The translations under genes and the position numbers were made by a program. Source: Mucilaginibacter sp. (GTDB lineage Bacteria > Bacteroidota > Bacteroidia > Sphingobacteriales > Sphingobacteriaceae). Taken from it: a DNA stretch of 6,087 bases. Location of the stretch: assembly GCA_019235595.1 (NCBI GenBank), contig JAFAKI010000211.1:1-6087 (forward strand). Direction: 5' to 3'. Under the pieces are notes generated by a model that worked only from the letters and a program-made list of their open reading frames with translations, ran no database searches and had not been told where the DNA came from. Shown here piece after piece: positions 1-5,842 of this stretch. Position 1 is the first letter of the stretch, and the number at the start of each line of letters is the position of its first letter.

Positions 1-545
1 TGGCAAGCAATAAATCTGTTTTTCAGGATTATAGTTCAGAGGATAAAGGCGATTTCCTGGCAACATTAACAACGGGGCATAACTATGGGCTTAATGTTTC
101 GAGAAACGGGTACCTTTTCTATTCGGCTAATTTCTCACTGGTTGGACATAACGATAAGAACCCGTTTGACGTACTTGCCCTGCTGCAGCCTATCGCGGTA
201 GGAAACAAGGTAGTTTTGAAAAACATATTCTTTGATACCAATAAATGGGATATCAAGGATGAATCGAAGCCTGAGCTGAAGAAACTCATAGATTTCCTGG
301 AATTGAACCCGACTACTCATATCGAAATATCCGGGCATACAGATAATGTCGGAACTCTCCAATCAAACCAAATACTCTCAGAAAACAGGGCAAAATCGGT
401 TTATCAATATTTATTAAGCAACGGTGTACAAGCCGACCGGCTGGTTTACAAAGGCTATGGCCAAACACAACCTATAGCGTCAAATGATAATGATGAAAAC
501 CGTAGTAAGAATCGGAGGACTGAGTTTAAGATAGTGGCGAAATGA
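1..545 (+). CDS. OmpA-family outer-membrane protein, C-terminal part (5' end outside window)
   Basis: The reading frame is open from the first full codon at position 3 to the TGA at 543-545, so the gene enters from the left and only its last 180 codons are visible. The final ~105 residues form an OmpA_C (OmpA/MotB-type) peptidoglycan-binding domain. It begins at the NIFFDTNKWDI strand, carries GHTDNVG (333-353) with the Asp codon at 342-344, then SENRAKSV with the Arg codon at 387-389, and ends with NRRTEF. That Asp and Arg are the pair which in this family grips the diaminopimelate side chain of peptidoglycan. The preceding ~70 residues, with YGLNVSRNGYLFYSANFSL, resemble the end of the carboxypeptidase-regulatory-like domain found before OmpA_C in many Bacteroidota proteins, often after TPR and PD40 repeats. 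By inference it is an envelope protein that anchors the outer membrane to the cell wall. PorE of the type IX secretion system has this layout, but the missing N-terminus prevents that call. A TTG at 216 could look like a start but lies inside the continuous frame. Confidence 0.9.
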   Translation, partial: ASNKSVFQDYSSEDKGDFLATLTTGHNYGLNVSRNGYLFYSANFSLVGHNDKNPFDVLALLQPIAVGNKVVLKNIFFDTNKWDIKDESKPELKKLIDFLELNPTTHIEISGHTDNVGTLQSNQILSENRAKSVYQYLLSNGVQADRLVYKGYGQTQPIASNDNDENRSKNRRTEFKIVAK

Positions 546-551
546 GGGTTC

Positions 552-584
552 AGAGATTAGAGATTGGTTAATTAGAGATTAGGG
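552..584. repeat. Three copies of AGAGATT after the OmpA-family gene
   Basis: Two perfect tandem copies of the heptamer AGAGATT lie at 552-565, followed by an 8-base spacer (GGTTAATT) and a third copy at 574-580, ending in AGGG. The array begins 7 bases after the stop codon of the OmpA-family gene and lies in the gap to the convergent gene. I see no inverted copy in the window, so it does not fold on itself. The function is unknown; it could be a remnant of a 3'-end intergenic repeat. Confidence 0.6.
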
Positions 585-585
585 T

Positions 586-606
586 AAAAGTTCATTAATA
601 ACTTTT
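586..606. terminator. Weak A/T-rich hairpin between convergent genes
   Basis: AAAAGTT at 586-592 pairs perfectly with AACTTTT at 600-606 around a 7-base loop. It lies between the stop codons of two convergent genes (545 and 610), where a bidirectional terminator would be expected. The stem holds only one G-C pair, and the + strand adds just one further T, so it is a poor intrinsic terminator on sequence alone. Position is the main support. Confidence 0.3.
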
Positions 607-609
607 TGA

Positions 610-1098
610 TCAATGATGCTTATGTCTGATAACATCAATAACTTTTCCACCTTTGAAATCAATTTCCATGGAATCAGGATCAATACTACCCGGTGTAAAA
701 CCTAAATCATAAAACCATGCGCCATCTTGTTCGCTAAAATGGTCTGTTCCTAAAAGCTTTTCCACCTCTGCGGGACTTTGGCCAACGAGCATTTTGCTGC
801 TTATGATATTGTCTGCATACTCATAGCGAGTATCCTTATCATTCATCCATTTAACCTTATCGAAGTTACGGTTTGGGTAATACATTTGAATATCGAAGAT
901 TGCCGCAAATATCAGAATATATGCTATTGGAGCTGATAATAAAGTTATCAACCAGGTGACAACAATTCTTTTATTTTGATTTTTGATCTTTTTAAGTAAA
1001 CGACGCCAGATAAAAAATAAAGGAAGGCTAATACATAATACAATAAGATAAGCATCTGCACCTATTCCAAAAATTGATATCATTTCAATAAGTCGCAT
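610..1098 (-). CDS. Two-helix membrane protein with a BamE/SmpA-like periplasmic domain, function unknown
   Basis: I do not recognise a named family for this 162-residue protein. Two hydrophobic segments, at about residues 10-30 and 45-69, flank a very basic loop (WRRLLKKIKNQNKR, residues 31-44). By the positive-inside rule the loop is cytoplasmic and both termini are periplasmic. The remainder, from about residue 80, is soluble. It contains DNIISSKMLVGQSPAEVEKLLG, then an aromatic stretch (GAWFYDLGF), then MEIDFKGGKVIDVIRHKHH. The order helix, Gly-x-S-x-x-E-V-x-x-L-L-G, W/F-Y-x-L-G, strand, G-G-K-V is that of the small alpha-beta fold of BamE/SmpA (OmlA). True BamE is an outer-membrane lipoprotein, whereas this has no lipobox and two helices instead. 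The start at 1098 gives residues MRLIEM; a second Met (residue 6, 1081-1083) is possible and loses nothing essential. It lies downstream of recQ on the same strand but beyond a terminator, so it probably has its own promoter. It may bind a protein partner in the envelope, but that is inference. Confidence 0.75.
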   Translation of the reverse strand: MRLIEMISIFGIGADAYLIVLCISLPLFFIWRRLLKKIKNQNKRIVVTWLITLLSAPIAYILIFAAIFDIQMYYPNRNFDKVKWMNDKDTRYEYADNIISSKMLVGQSPAEVEKLLGTDHFSEQDGAWFYDLGFTPGSIDPDSMEIDFKGGKVIDVIRHKHH

Positions 1099-1132
1099 AT
1101 TTTACAAGGTCGGCTCTGATAAATATATAACA

Positions 1133-1156
1133 AAAGCCGGACACTTATCCGGCTTT
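1133..1156 (-). terminator. Intrinsic terminator of recQ
   Basis: AAAGCCGGA (1133-1141) and TCCGGCTTT (1148-1156) form a perfect 9-bp stem around the 6-base loop CACTTA. It lies 27 bases past the recQ stop codon. In the recQ direction the stem runs into TTTTG, a short T tract; in the + direction it runs into TTTAATTTTTT, which is longer. It may therefore work both ways, ending recQ and also stopping antisense readthrough from the left. Confidence 0.75.
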
Positions 1157-1183
1157 AATTTTTTATAGAATTCAGCTTTCCGC

Positions 1184-3379
1184 TTAATTACCCATTTCAG
1201 ACATGAATTTTATGCGCATCAATTGCACCTCTTCGCGGGTGTAATCGTCAGCACCTAATTCAACCAAGGCGTCATCTATCGAATCGATTTCTGCTGATTT
1301 AAAATAGTCAAATACTTCTTCCTGCTTGTCTTCATCGATCACTTCATCAATAAAGTAATTCAGGTTGAGCTTTGTGCCTGAGTTGACAATTGATTCTACC
1401 TCACGTAATATCTCTTCGTAAGTAAGGCCTTTTGAAGCGGCGATGTCTTCCAGGTTCAAATGGCGGTCGATGTTCTGGATAATGTAAACCTTAAGCGCAG
1501 ATTTATTCGCAGCGCTCTTGATCACCATATCCACAGGGCGGTCTATCTCGTTATCCTCCACATATTTTTTGATCACATCAATAAACGGTGCGCCAAATTT
1601 CATCGCTTTGCCTGCCCCTACTCCGGATATCTGCTTCAACTCCTCAGTCGTGATAGGATAATGCGTACACATTTCCTCCAACGAAGGGTCCTGGAATATT
1701 ACAAAAGGCGGCAAACCTTTTTGCTTGGCAATCTTCTTGCGAAGATCTTTCAGCATTTGCAGCAGTTCGGCATCCAATGCTCCGCCACCCTGTTTTGGAC
1801 CTTCTGCATCGTCGTCATCATCAGTTGCCCCCATCGGCCTGTTCATGATAAAGCGAATGCTGTGCGGATTCTCCAGGAACGAGTTGCCCAATTTCGTTAA
1901 ACGCAGGACGCCATATTGATCAATATCCTTTGAAACAAAGTTATTTAATAGCGCTTGTCTTAACAGCGAGTTCCACAGATTTTCACCCTGCTCTTTACCC
2001 GAGCCAAATACGTCCAGCAAATGGTGCTCGTAGTTATGAATCTGCGGGTTATCCTTACCCATCAATACGCTGATGATATGCGCATCATCAAACTTCTCAC
2101 CAAACTGTTTGATCAGACTTAAAACTTTATGCAAGTGCTCTTCGCCGTCAAAATGTTCTTTGTGTGCGCAGCAGTTGTCGCACATATTGTTACAACCTGC
2201 TTCGTTAAAGTTCTCGCCAAAATAATGAAGCAACTGTTTACGACGGCATACAGATGATTCCGCGTAATCAATCACCTCTTTCAATATCTGCGTACCGATT
2301 TCCCGTTCAGACACCGGTTTATCTTTCATGAATTTTTGCAGCTTATCAATATCCTTTTCAGAATAGAAAGCAACACAAACTCCTTCTCCCCCGTCACGAC
2401 CTGCACGACCTGTTTCCTGGTAATAACCTTCCATGCTCTTTGGCATGTCGTGGTGAATTACATAGCGAACGTCCGGTTTATCAATACCCATACCGAAGGC
2501 AATGGTTGCTACAATCACATCCACATCCTCCATCAGGAATTTATCCTGCGTATCGGCACGTACTTTTGAATCCAGCCCGGCATGGTATGGTAAAGCCCTG
2601 ACGCCATTCAGATTAAGTGCTTCAGCAACTTCTTCTACCTTTTTACGGCTCAGGCAATATATAATTCCCGATTTTCCGGGATTTTGTTTTACAAATTTTA
2701 CGATCTCCTTCAGCACATTCCGCTTTGCTTTTACCTCGTAAAACAGGTTTGAGCGGTTAAAGGACGATTTAAAAACCGTAGCGTTGTTCATCTGCAGGTT
2801 CTTTTGGATGTCCTGCTGAACTTTAGGCGTTGCTGTAGCGGTAAGAGCGATAATTGGTATACCCTCGCCAATATTGCTGATCACCTGTCTGATTTTACGG
2901 TATTCTGGCCTAAAATCGTGCCCCCACTCAGAGATACAGTGCGCCTCATCAACCGCTACAAACGATACATGGTTGAGCCTTAGGAAATCAACATTTTCCT
3001 GCTTGGTTAATGATTCAGGTGCAACATATAAAAGCTTAGTTTTGCCACCAAGTACGTCTTCTTTTACCCGGGCTATCTCGGCCTTGGTTAATGAGGAGTT
3101 TAAAAAATGTGCAATGCTGTCGGAGCCGCCGAAAGCTCTCAGTTGATCTACCTGGTTTTTCATCAATGCAATTAATGGCGAGATCACAATCGCTGTTCCA
3201 TCGCTCATCAATGCCGGCAACTGGTAACACATGGACTTACCCCCGCCAGTTGGCATGATCACAAAAGTATCGTTGCCCGCGAGGATATTGGTTATAATCG
3301 CTTCCTGTTCTCCCTTAAAATTGTCGAACCCGAAAAAGTTCTGCAGGTTATCAAAAAGCGACCTTTTTGTTTCAATCAT
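1184..3379 (-). CDS. recQ: ATP-dependent DNA helicase RecQ
   Basis: This 3'-to-5' DNA helicase (731 residues) unwinds forks and recombination intermediates in the RecF-type repair pathway. The motifs are in order: motif 0 ending in Q25; Walker A TGGGKS at 44-49; DEAH box at 144-147 followed by the RecQ aromatic-rich loop HCISEWGHDFRPEYR; motif III TATAT at 180-184; YHAGL at 265-269; AFGMGIDKPDVR at about 294-305; and motif VI QETGRAGRDG at 321-330. A zinc site follows with Cys 378, 396, 400 and 403 in the usual RecQ spacing, then a winged-helix RQC domain to about 510. An acidic Asp run (520-524) and Gly-rich linker lead into an HRDC domain at about 536-612. Roughly 120 further residues beyond HRDC are absent from the ~610-residue E. 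coli enzyme; they include a helix-turn-helix-like stretch (LEDIAASKGLTYEEILREV). All catalytic residues are present. The ATG at 3379 sits just before the conserved N-terminus, and AAGGA 11 bases upstream is a poorly spaced ribosome site. It is transcribed alone and divergently from manC. Confidence 0.97.
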   Translation of the reverse strand: MIETKRSLFDNLQNFFGFDNFKGEQEAIITNILAGNDTFVIMPTGGGKSMCYQLPALMSDGTAIVISPLIALMKNQVDQLRAFGGSDSIAHFLNSSLTKAEIARVKEDVLGGKTKLLYVAPESLTKQENVDFLRLNHVSFVAVDEAHCISEWGHDFRPEYRKIRQVISNIGEGIPIIALTATATPKVQQDIQKNLQMNNATVFKSSFNRSNLFYEVKAKRNVLKEIVKFVKQNPGKSGIIYCLSRKKVEEVAEALNLNGVRALPYHAGLDSKVRADTQDKFLMEDVDVIVATIAFGMGIDKPDVRYVIHHDMPKSMEGYYQETGRAGRDGGEGVCVAFYSEKDIDKLQKFMKDKPVSEREIGTQILKEVIDYAESSVCRRKQLLHYFGENFNEAGCNNMCDNCCAHKEHFDGEEHLHKVLSLIKQFGEKFDDAHIISVLMGKDNPQIHNYEHHLLDVFGSGKEQGENLWNSLLRQALLNNFVSKDIDQYGVLRLTKLGNSFLENPHSIRFIMNRPMGATDDDDDAEGPKQGGGALDAELLQMLKDLRKKIAKQKGLPPFVIFQDPSLEEMCTHYPITTEELKQISGVGAGKAMKFGAPFIDVIKKYVEDNEIDRPVDMVIKSAANKSALKVYIIQNIDRHLNLEDIAASKGLTYEEILREVESIVNSGTKLNLNYFIDEVIDEDKQEEVFDYFKSAEIDSIDDALVELGADDYTREEVQLMRIKFMSEMGN

Positions 3380-3622
3380 TATTCAGCTTATCCTTAATTC
3401 TAATTTAAAACTCAAAATAACAAATTTTTCTAAATAAACGGCGGCTTTTGTTTAAAATTTTATACAAAAATGATTTTTAAATGAAAACAATTTATTTTTT
3501 TTAACGTTTTCATACGGGCTAAAAACAACAGCACTTTACGTAATTTTATTTAGTATATAATTTACAGAATATTCTACATTTTTGCCGTTAGTTTGCAGCT
3601 ATAAAATTCTTTAAAAACAAAC
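3380..3622. other. Divergent recQ-manC spacer, A/T-rich
   Basis: This 243-bp gap must hold the promoters of recQ (leftward) and manC (rightward). I see no exact TAnnTTTG box for either. For manC the nearest is TTAGTTTG at 3588-3595, one mismatch, with no TTTG at the right distance upstream (TTTA lies 23 bases away). It would give a short leader ending in AAAAACAAAC before the ATG. For recQ the nearest reads TTATTTTG (complement of 3413-3420), also one mismatch. An 8-bp inverted repeat is listed separately. No small gene is visible. Confidence 0.5.
3481..3513. repeat. 8-bp inverted repeat in the recQ-manC spacer
   Basis: ATGAAAAC (3481-3488) is perfectly mirrored by GTTTTCAT (3506-3513), with a 17-base A/T-rich spacer. 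The half-sites are about two and a half helical turns apart, centre to centre. It sits mid-spacer between two divergent genes, a plausible place for an operator, but an 8-bp inverted repeat is not rare in sequence this rich in A and T. Confidence 0.35.
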
Positions 3623-4708
3623 ATGAATAAAGACTACTATGCTATCATTATGGCCGGCGGTATCGGAAGCCGTTTTTGGCCGATTAGCAGAACATCACAT
3701 CCTAAACAATTTATCGACATACTGGGAACCGGTAAAACGCTGATACAAAACACTTACGAAAGGTTTCTGAAAGTTTGCCCTAAGGAAAATATCTACATAG
3801 TTACCAATGACAATTACCTCGACCTTGTAAAAAAACAGTTGCCGGATATGGCCGAGCAGCAAATACTGACCGAGCCCGTAATGCGTAATACTGCACCGTG
3901 CATTGCATACGGTTGTTATAAGATTGAAAGCATTAATCCGAACGCGTCCATCGTGGTGGCGCCTTCGGATCACCTGATATTGGATGAAGCGGCTTTTATT
4001 ACCGCGATTGAAAAATCGTTAAAGATCGCTTCTAGCAATCAATGTTTAATTACTTTGGGTATCAAACCTTCGCGGCCAGATACGGGATATGGTTATATTC
4101 AATACACCGATTCAATACTTGACGAAGACTTTCACAAAGTAAAAACCTTTACCGAAAAGCCCACCCTGGATATCGCAAAAACCTTTATTCAAAGCGGGGA
4201 CTTTTTGTGGAATGCAGGTATATTCATCTGGTCAGCCGATGCAATACTGAAAGCATTTAGCCGTTACCTGCCGGAAATGAGCGAAATATTTGCCGAGGCG
4301 CGTCCGATGTACAATTCTGACAACGAGAAAAATCACATTCACAGGACTTACCTGCAGTGCACCAATATCTCTATCGACTATGGTATTATGGAGAAGGCTG
4401 ATAATGTTTATGTGCTCCCTTCAGAATTTGGGTGGTCTGACCTTGGTACCTGGGCATCGATCTATCAGCTTGCCGAGAAAGATTATGTAGGGAACGTGGT
4501 TATCCCTTCAGAAAAGGTGATCATGTATGATTCATCTAACTGTATGGTAAACGTACCCGGCGAGAAACTGGTGGTTTTACAGGGCTTGCATGACTACATA
4601 GTGGTAGAATCAAACAATACCCTGTTAATTTGCCCGCGCGATCAGGAACAAAACGTGAAACAGGTCGTTGCCGATGTGAAGAATAAGTTTGGAGCGAAGT
4701 ATATATAG
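3623..4708 (+). CDS. manC: Mannose-1-phosphate guanylyltransferase (GDP-mannose pyrophosphorylase)
   Basis: The enzyme makes GDP-mannose from mannose 1-phosphate and GTP in the cytoplasm, supplying mannose and, after conversion, fucose-type sugars for surface polysaccharides and glycoproteins. The N-terminal signature GGIGSRFWPISR (12-23) with PKQF (27-30) is the nucleotide-binding loop of the NTP-transferase fold. Further family motifs follow: EPVMRNTAPCIA (84-95), APSDHLI (113-119, with the metal-binding Asp), GYGYI (155-159), FTEKP (176-180), NAGIF (197-201), DYGIMEK (252-258) and GWSDLGTW (270-277). At 361 residues it is the single-function form. The phosphomannose isomerase domain fused to many proteobacterial ManC proteins (about 470 residues) is absent, so the isomerase must be encoded elsewhere. 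ATG at 3623 lies three codons before the first beta strand and is well placed. It is not flanked by other polysaccharide genes, which suggests a general GDP-mannose supply instead of one dedicated to a cluster. The literature also uses the symbol manC for the fused type, so the symbol is less certain than the function. Confidence 0.95.
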   Translation: MNKDYYAIIMAGGIGSRFWPISRTSHPKQFIDILGTGKTLIQNTYERFLKVCPKENIYIVTNDNYLDLVKKQLPDMAEQQILTEPVMRNTAPCIAYGCYKIESINPNASIVVAPSDHLILDEAAFITAIEKSLKIASSNQCLITLGIKPSRPDTGYGYIQYTDSILDEDFHKVKTFTEKPTLDIAKTFIQSGDFLWNAGIFIWSADAILKAFSRYLPEMSEIFAEARPMYNSDNEKNHIHRTYLQCTNISIDYGIMEKADNVYVLPSEFGWSDLGTWASIYQLAEKDYVGNVVIPSEKVIMYDSSNCMVNVPGEKLVVLQGLHDYIVVESNNTLLICPRDQEQNVKQVVADVKNKFGAKYI

Positions 4709-4712
4709 TTAG

Positions 4713-4794
4713 TGAGTGGTTGATTGAGTTAAGTGGTTGATTAGGTTCGATCTTTTCAACTCAATCAACCTAATCTAACTTAATCAACTACTTA
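4713..4794. repeat. Mirrored array of four 13-mers between convergent manC and rlmB
   Basis: Two + strand copies, GGTTGATTGAGTT (4718-4730) and GGTTGATTAGGTT (4735-4747), face two complementary-strand copies, AACTCAATCAACC (4758-4770) and AACTTAATCAACT (4777-4789). Copies 1 and 3 are perfect inverses over 13 bp. GATTAGGTT (4739-4747) is a perfect inverse of 4767-4775, and the whole stretch pairs imperfectly as one long hairpin (4713 with 4794), using several G-U pairs, around the loop at 4748-4757. The array starts a few bases after the manC stop, and its fourth copy contains part of the rlmB stop codon. No T tract follows on either strand, so it is not a classical intrinsic terminator. It may still end or protect both transcripts. 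Confidence 0.8.
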
Positions 4795-5552
4795 ACTCCG
4801 CGCTGTCGCACCGCCTCATATAAAATAATCCCCGTCGACACCGATACATTCAGCGATTCTATCTCACCAAACATCGGGATTTTGGCCAGGTGGTCTGCTA
4901 TGCGGATGATCTCGTTGCGGATGCCATCTTCTTCCGAACCCATTATGATAGCAGTTGGCGAGGTGTAATCGGGGCTGTAAATGTCATCCTTAGTCTTTTC
5001 GGTACAGCAAACCAATTGCAGGCCTGATTCTTGTAAAAAGCGAATCGTTTGCATAAAATTATCATGCCGGCAAACCGGAATCTTGTACAATGCCCCCGCT
5101 GATGTTTTGATACCATCAGCATTGATTTGTGCTGAACCTTTGGCAGGGATAACGATAGCATGCACACCGGCACATTCCGCCGTACGGGCAATAGCTCCCA
5201 TGTTGCGCACATCGGTAATGCCATCAAGAACCAATATCAATGGGGTCTCCCCTTTTTCAAATATTTCAGGGATGATGTTTTCTATCTTCTGATAAATAAT
5301 TGGCGAAATAACAGCAATCACCCCCTGGTGATTTTTTTGGGTGATGCGATTTAGCTTTTCTACGGGTACCTGCTGACCGACAATTCCGTACTCATGCATC
5401 AGCGTCTTAAGCTCGTTAATCAGTCCCCCCCCGATGCCTCTTTGTATGTATAGCGACTCGATCTCTTTGCCAGAACGAATAGCCTCTATCACAGCACGGA
5501 TGCCAAAAACCATCTGGTTATTTTCCCTGCTTTCCCTGTTATTATAAGCCAT
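4788..5552 (-). CDS. rlmB: 23S rRNA (guanosine-2'-O-)-methyltransferase RlmB, SpoU/TrmH family
   Basis: This 254-residue S-adenosylmethionine-dependent enzyme of the SPOUT superfamily is, by its nearest family type, the one that methylates the 2'-OH of G2251 in the peptidyl-transferase P loop of 23S rRNA. The N-terminal part (about 14-90; VFGIRAVIEAI and NHQGVIAV) is the SpoU substrate-binding domain. The knotted catalytic domain shows motif 1, LDGITDVRNMGAIARTAECA (109-128, with Asn117 and Arg123); motif 2, IMGSEEDGI (203-211); and motif 3, IPMFGEIESLNVSVSTGIILYEA (225-247, with Asn235). All are intact and the length fits RlmB. The chosen ATG at 5552 adds a polar 13-residue N-terminus; Met14 (MVFGIRAV) would match the E. 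coli-type start and cannot be excluded. The upstream AATAAAATAA leader lacks a Shine-Dalgarno site. The TAG stop lies inside the inverted-repeat array shared with manC. Assignment to RlmB over other TrmH-family 2'-O-methyltransferases is likely but is based on motif similarity. Confidence 0.92.
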   Translation of the reverse strand: MAYNNRESRENNQMVFGIRAVIEAIRSGKEIESLYIQRGIGGGLINELKTLMHEYGIVGQQVPVEKLNRITQKNHQGVIAVISPIIYQKIENIIPEIFEKGETPLILVLDGITDVRNMGAIARTAECAGVHAIVIPAKGSAQINADGIKTSAGALYKIPVCRHDNFMQTIRFLQESGLQLVCCTEKTKDDIYSPDYTSPTAIIMGSEEDGIRNEIIRIADHLAKIPMFGEIESLNVSVSTGIILYEAVRQRGVK

Positions 5553-5574
5553 TTATTTTATTGAGTTGAAGAGG

Positions 5575-5603
5575 CAAAATTAGCCATTCTAATCGTATTA
5601 CAA
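5575..5603 (-). promoter_or_regulatory. Bacteroidota-type promoter of rlmB
   Basis: Read on the - strand, TAATTTTG (5582-5575) matches the Bacteroidota -7 box TAnnTTTG exactly. Eighteen bases upstream is ATTG (5604-5601), close to the -33 TTTG/TTG element, whose usual spacing is about 19-21. Transcription would begin roughly 15-20 bases before the rlmB ATG at 5552, giving a short leader. No other box in this gap fits rlmB as well. Confidence 0.6.
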
Positions 5604-5811
5604 TGAGGGTAAAATGTATAGCATTTTTTATCAATTTTTTAAAGTGCTTATACCCGGTTTAATTTACCAACAAGTATACATAGTGTCTGATTCACAGCGA
5701 TAAATTAAATTTTTCAACAAATCATTGTTAATTAATTATTTACAAATTATTTATTTTCCTATTGGTTTGGGCTTTCATAGAATCTCAAAAAAAAGATTTT
5801 AACGTATAAGT

Positions 5812-5823
5812 AAATCGCGATTT
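5812..5823. promoter_or_regulatory. Perfect 12-bp palindrome upstream of dnaB
   Basis: AAATCGCGATTT is a perfect palindrome ending 19 bases before the dnaB ATG. It is bracketed by a direct repeat of CGTATA (5803-5808 and 5827-5832) at a 24-base offset. It would overlap the space between the -33 and -7 elements of a dnaB promoter using the box at 5831-5838, where a repressor would act. No regulator is identifiable from the sequence. The site carries the only GC-rich core in an otherwise A/T-rich spacer. Confidence 0.35.
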
Positions 5824-5830
5824 TTTCGTA

Positions 5831-5838
5831 TATTTTTG
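5831..5838 (+). promoter_or_regulatory. TAnnTTTG box immediately before dnaB
   Basis: TATTTTTG matches the Bacteroidota -7 box exactly but lies only four bases before the dnaB ATG at 5843, and no TTTG is found about 20 bases upstream. If used, the transcript would start at or within a base or two of the ATG. The rest of the 290-bp rlmB-dnaB gap is A/T-rich and holds no gene; no DnaA-box cluster is seen. Confidence 0.3.
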
Positions 5839-5842
5839 GGTT

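Noticed and set aside
552..584. Possible CRISPR or attachment site
   Set aside because: The repeat unit is only 7 bases with irregular spacing, and no spacers of uniform length, cas genes, integrase or tRNA are present.
1460..1900. A 146-codon + strand open frame inside recQ
   Set aside because: It lies fully antisense to a gene with intact RecQ motifs, its protein has no recognisable domain and odd composition, and it is explained by the codon pattern of recQ.
3380..3400. Strong Shine-Dalgarno site for recQ
   Set aside because: AAGGA occurs 11 bases before the ATG, farther than optimal, and genes of this phylum generally do not rely on such sites, so it is not used as evidence for the start.
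3556..3561. E. coli-like TATAAT upstream of manC
   Set aside because: The main sigma factor of Bacteroidota prefers TAnnTTTG, and a TATAAT match is expected by chance in DNA this rich in A and T; no paired -35 hexamer is evident.
3695..3973. A 92-codon - strand open frame inside manC
   Set aside because: It is antisense to well-conserved ManC motifs and its translation looks like nothing known; it is a shadow frame.
4943..5354. Several open frames of 64-103 codons overlapping rlmB on both strands
   Set aside because: All overlap the conserved SpoU domain coding sequence and lack start-site context or recognisable domains.
5611..5627. AAAATG / CATTTT hairpin followed by T residues, resembling a terminator
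   Set aside because: The stem is 6 bp with a single G-C pair, and no gene on the + strand ends upstream of it; the neighbour, rlmB, runs the other way.
5553..5842. Possible replication origin beside dnaB
   Set aside because: The spacer is A/T-rich but shows no cluster of DnaA boxes (TTATCCACA-like), and dnaB itself is not a marker of oriC.
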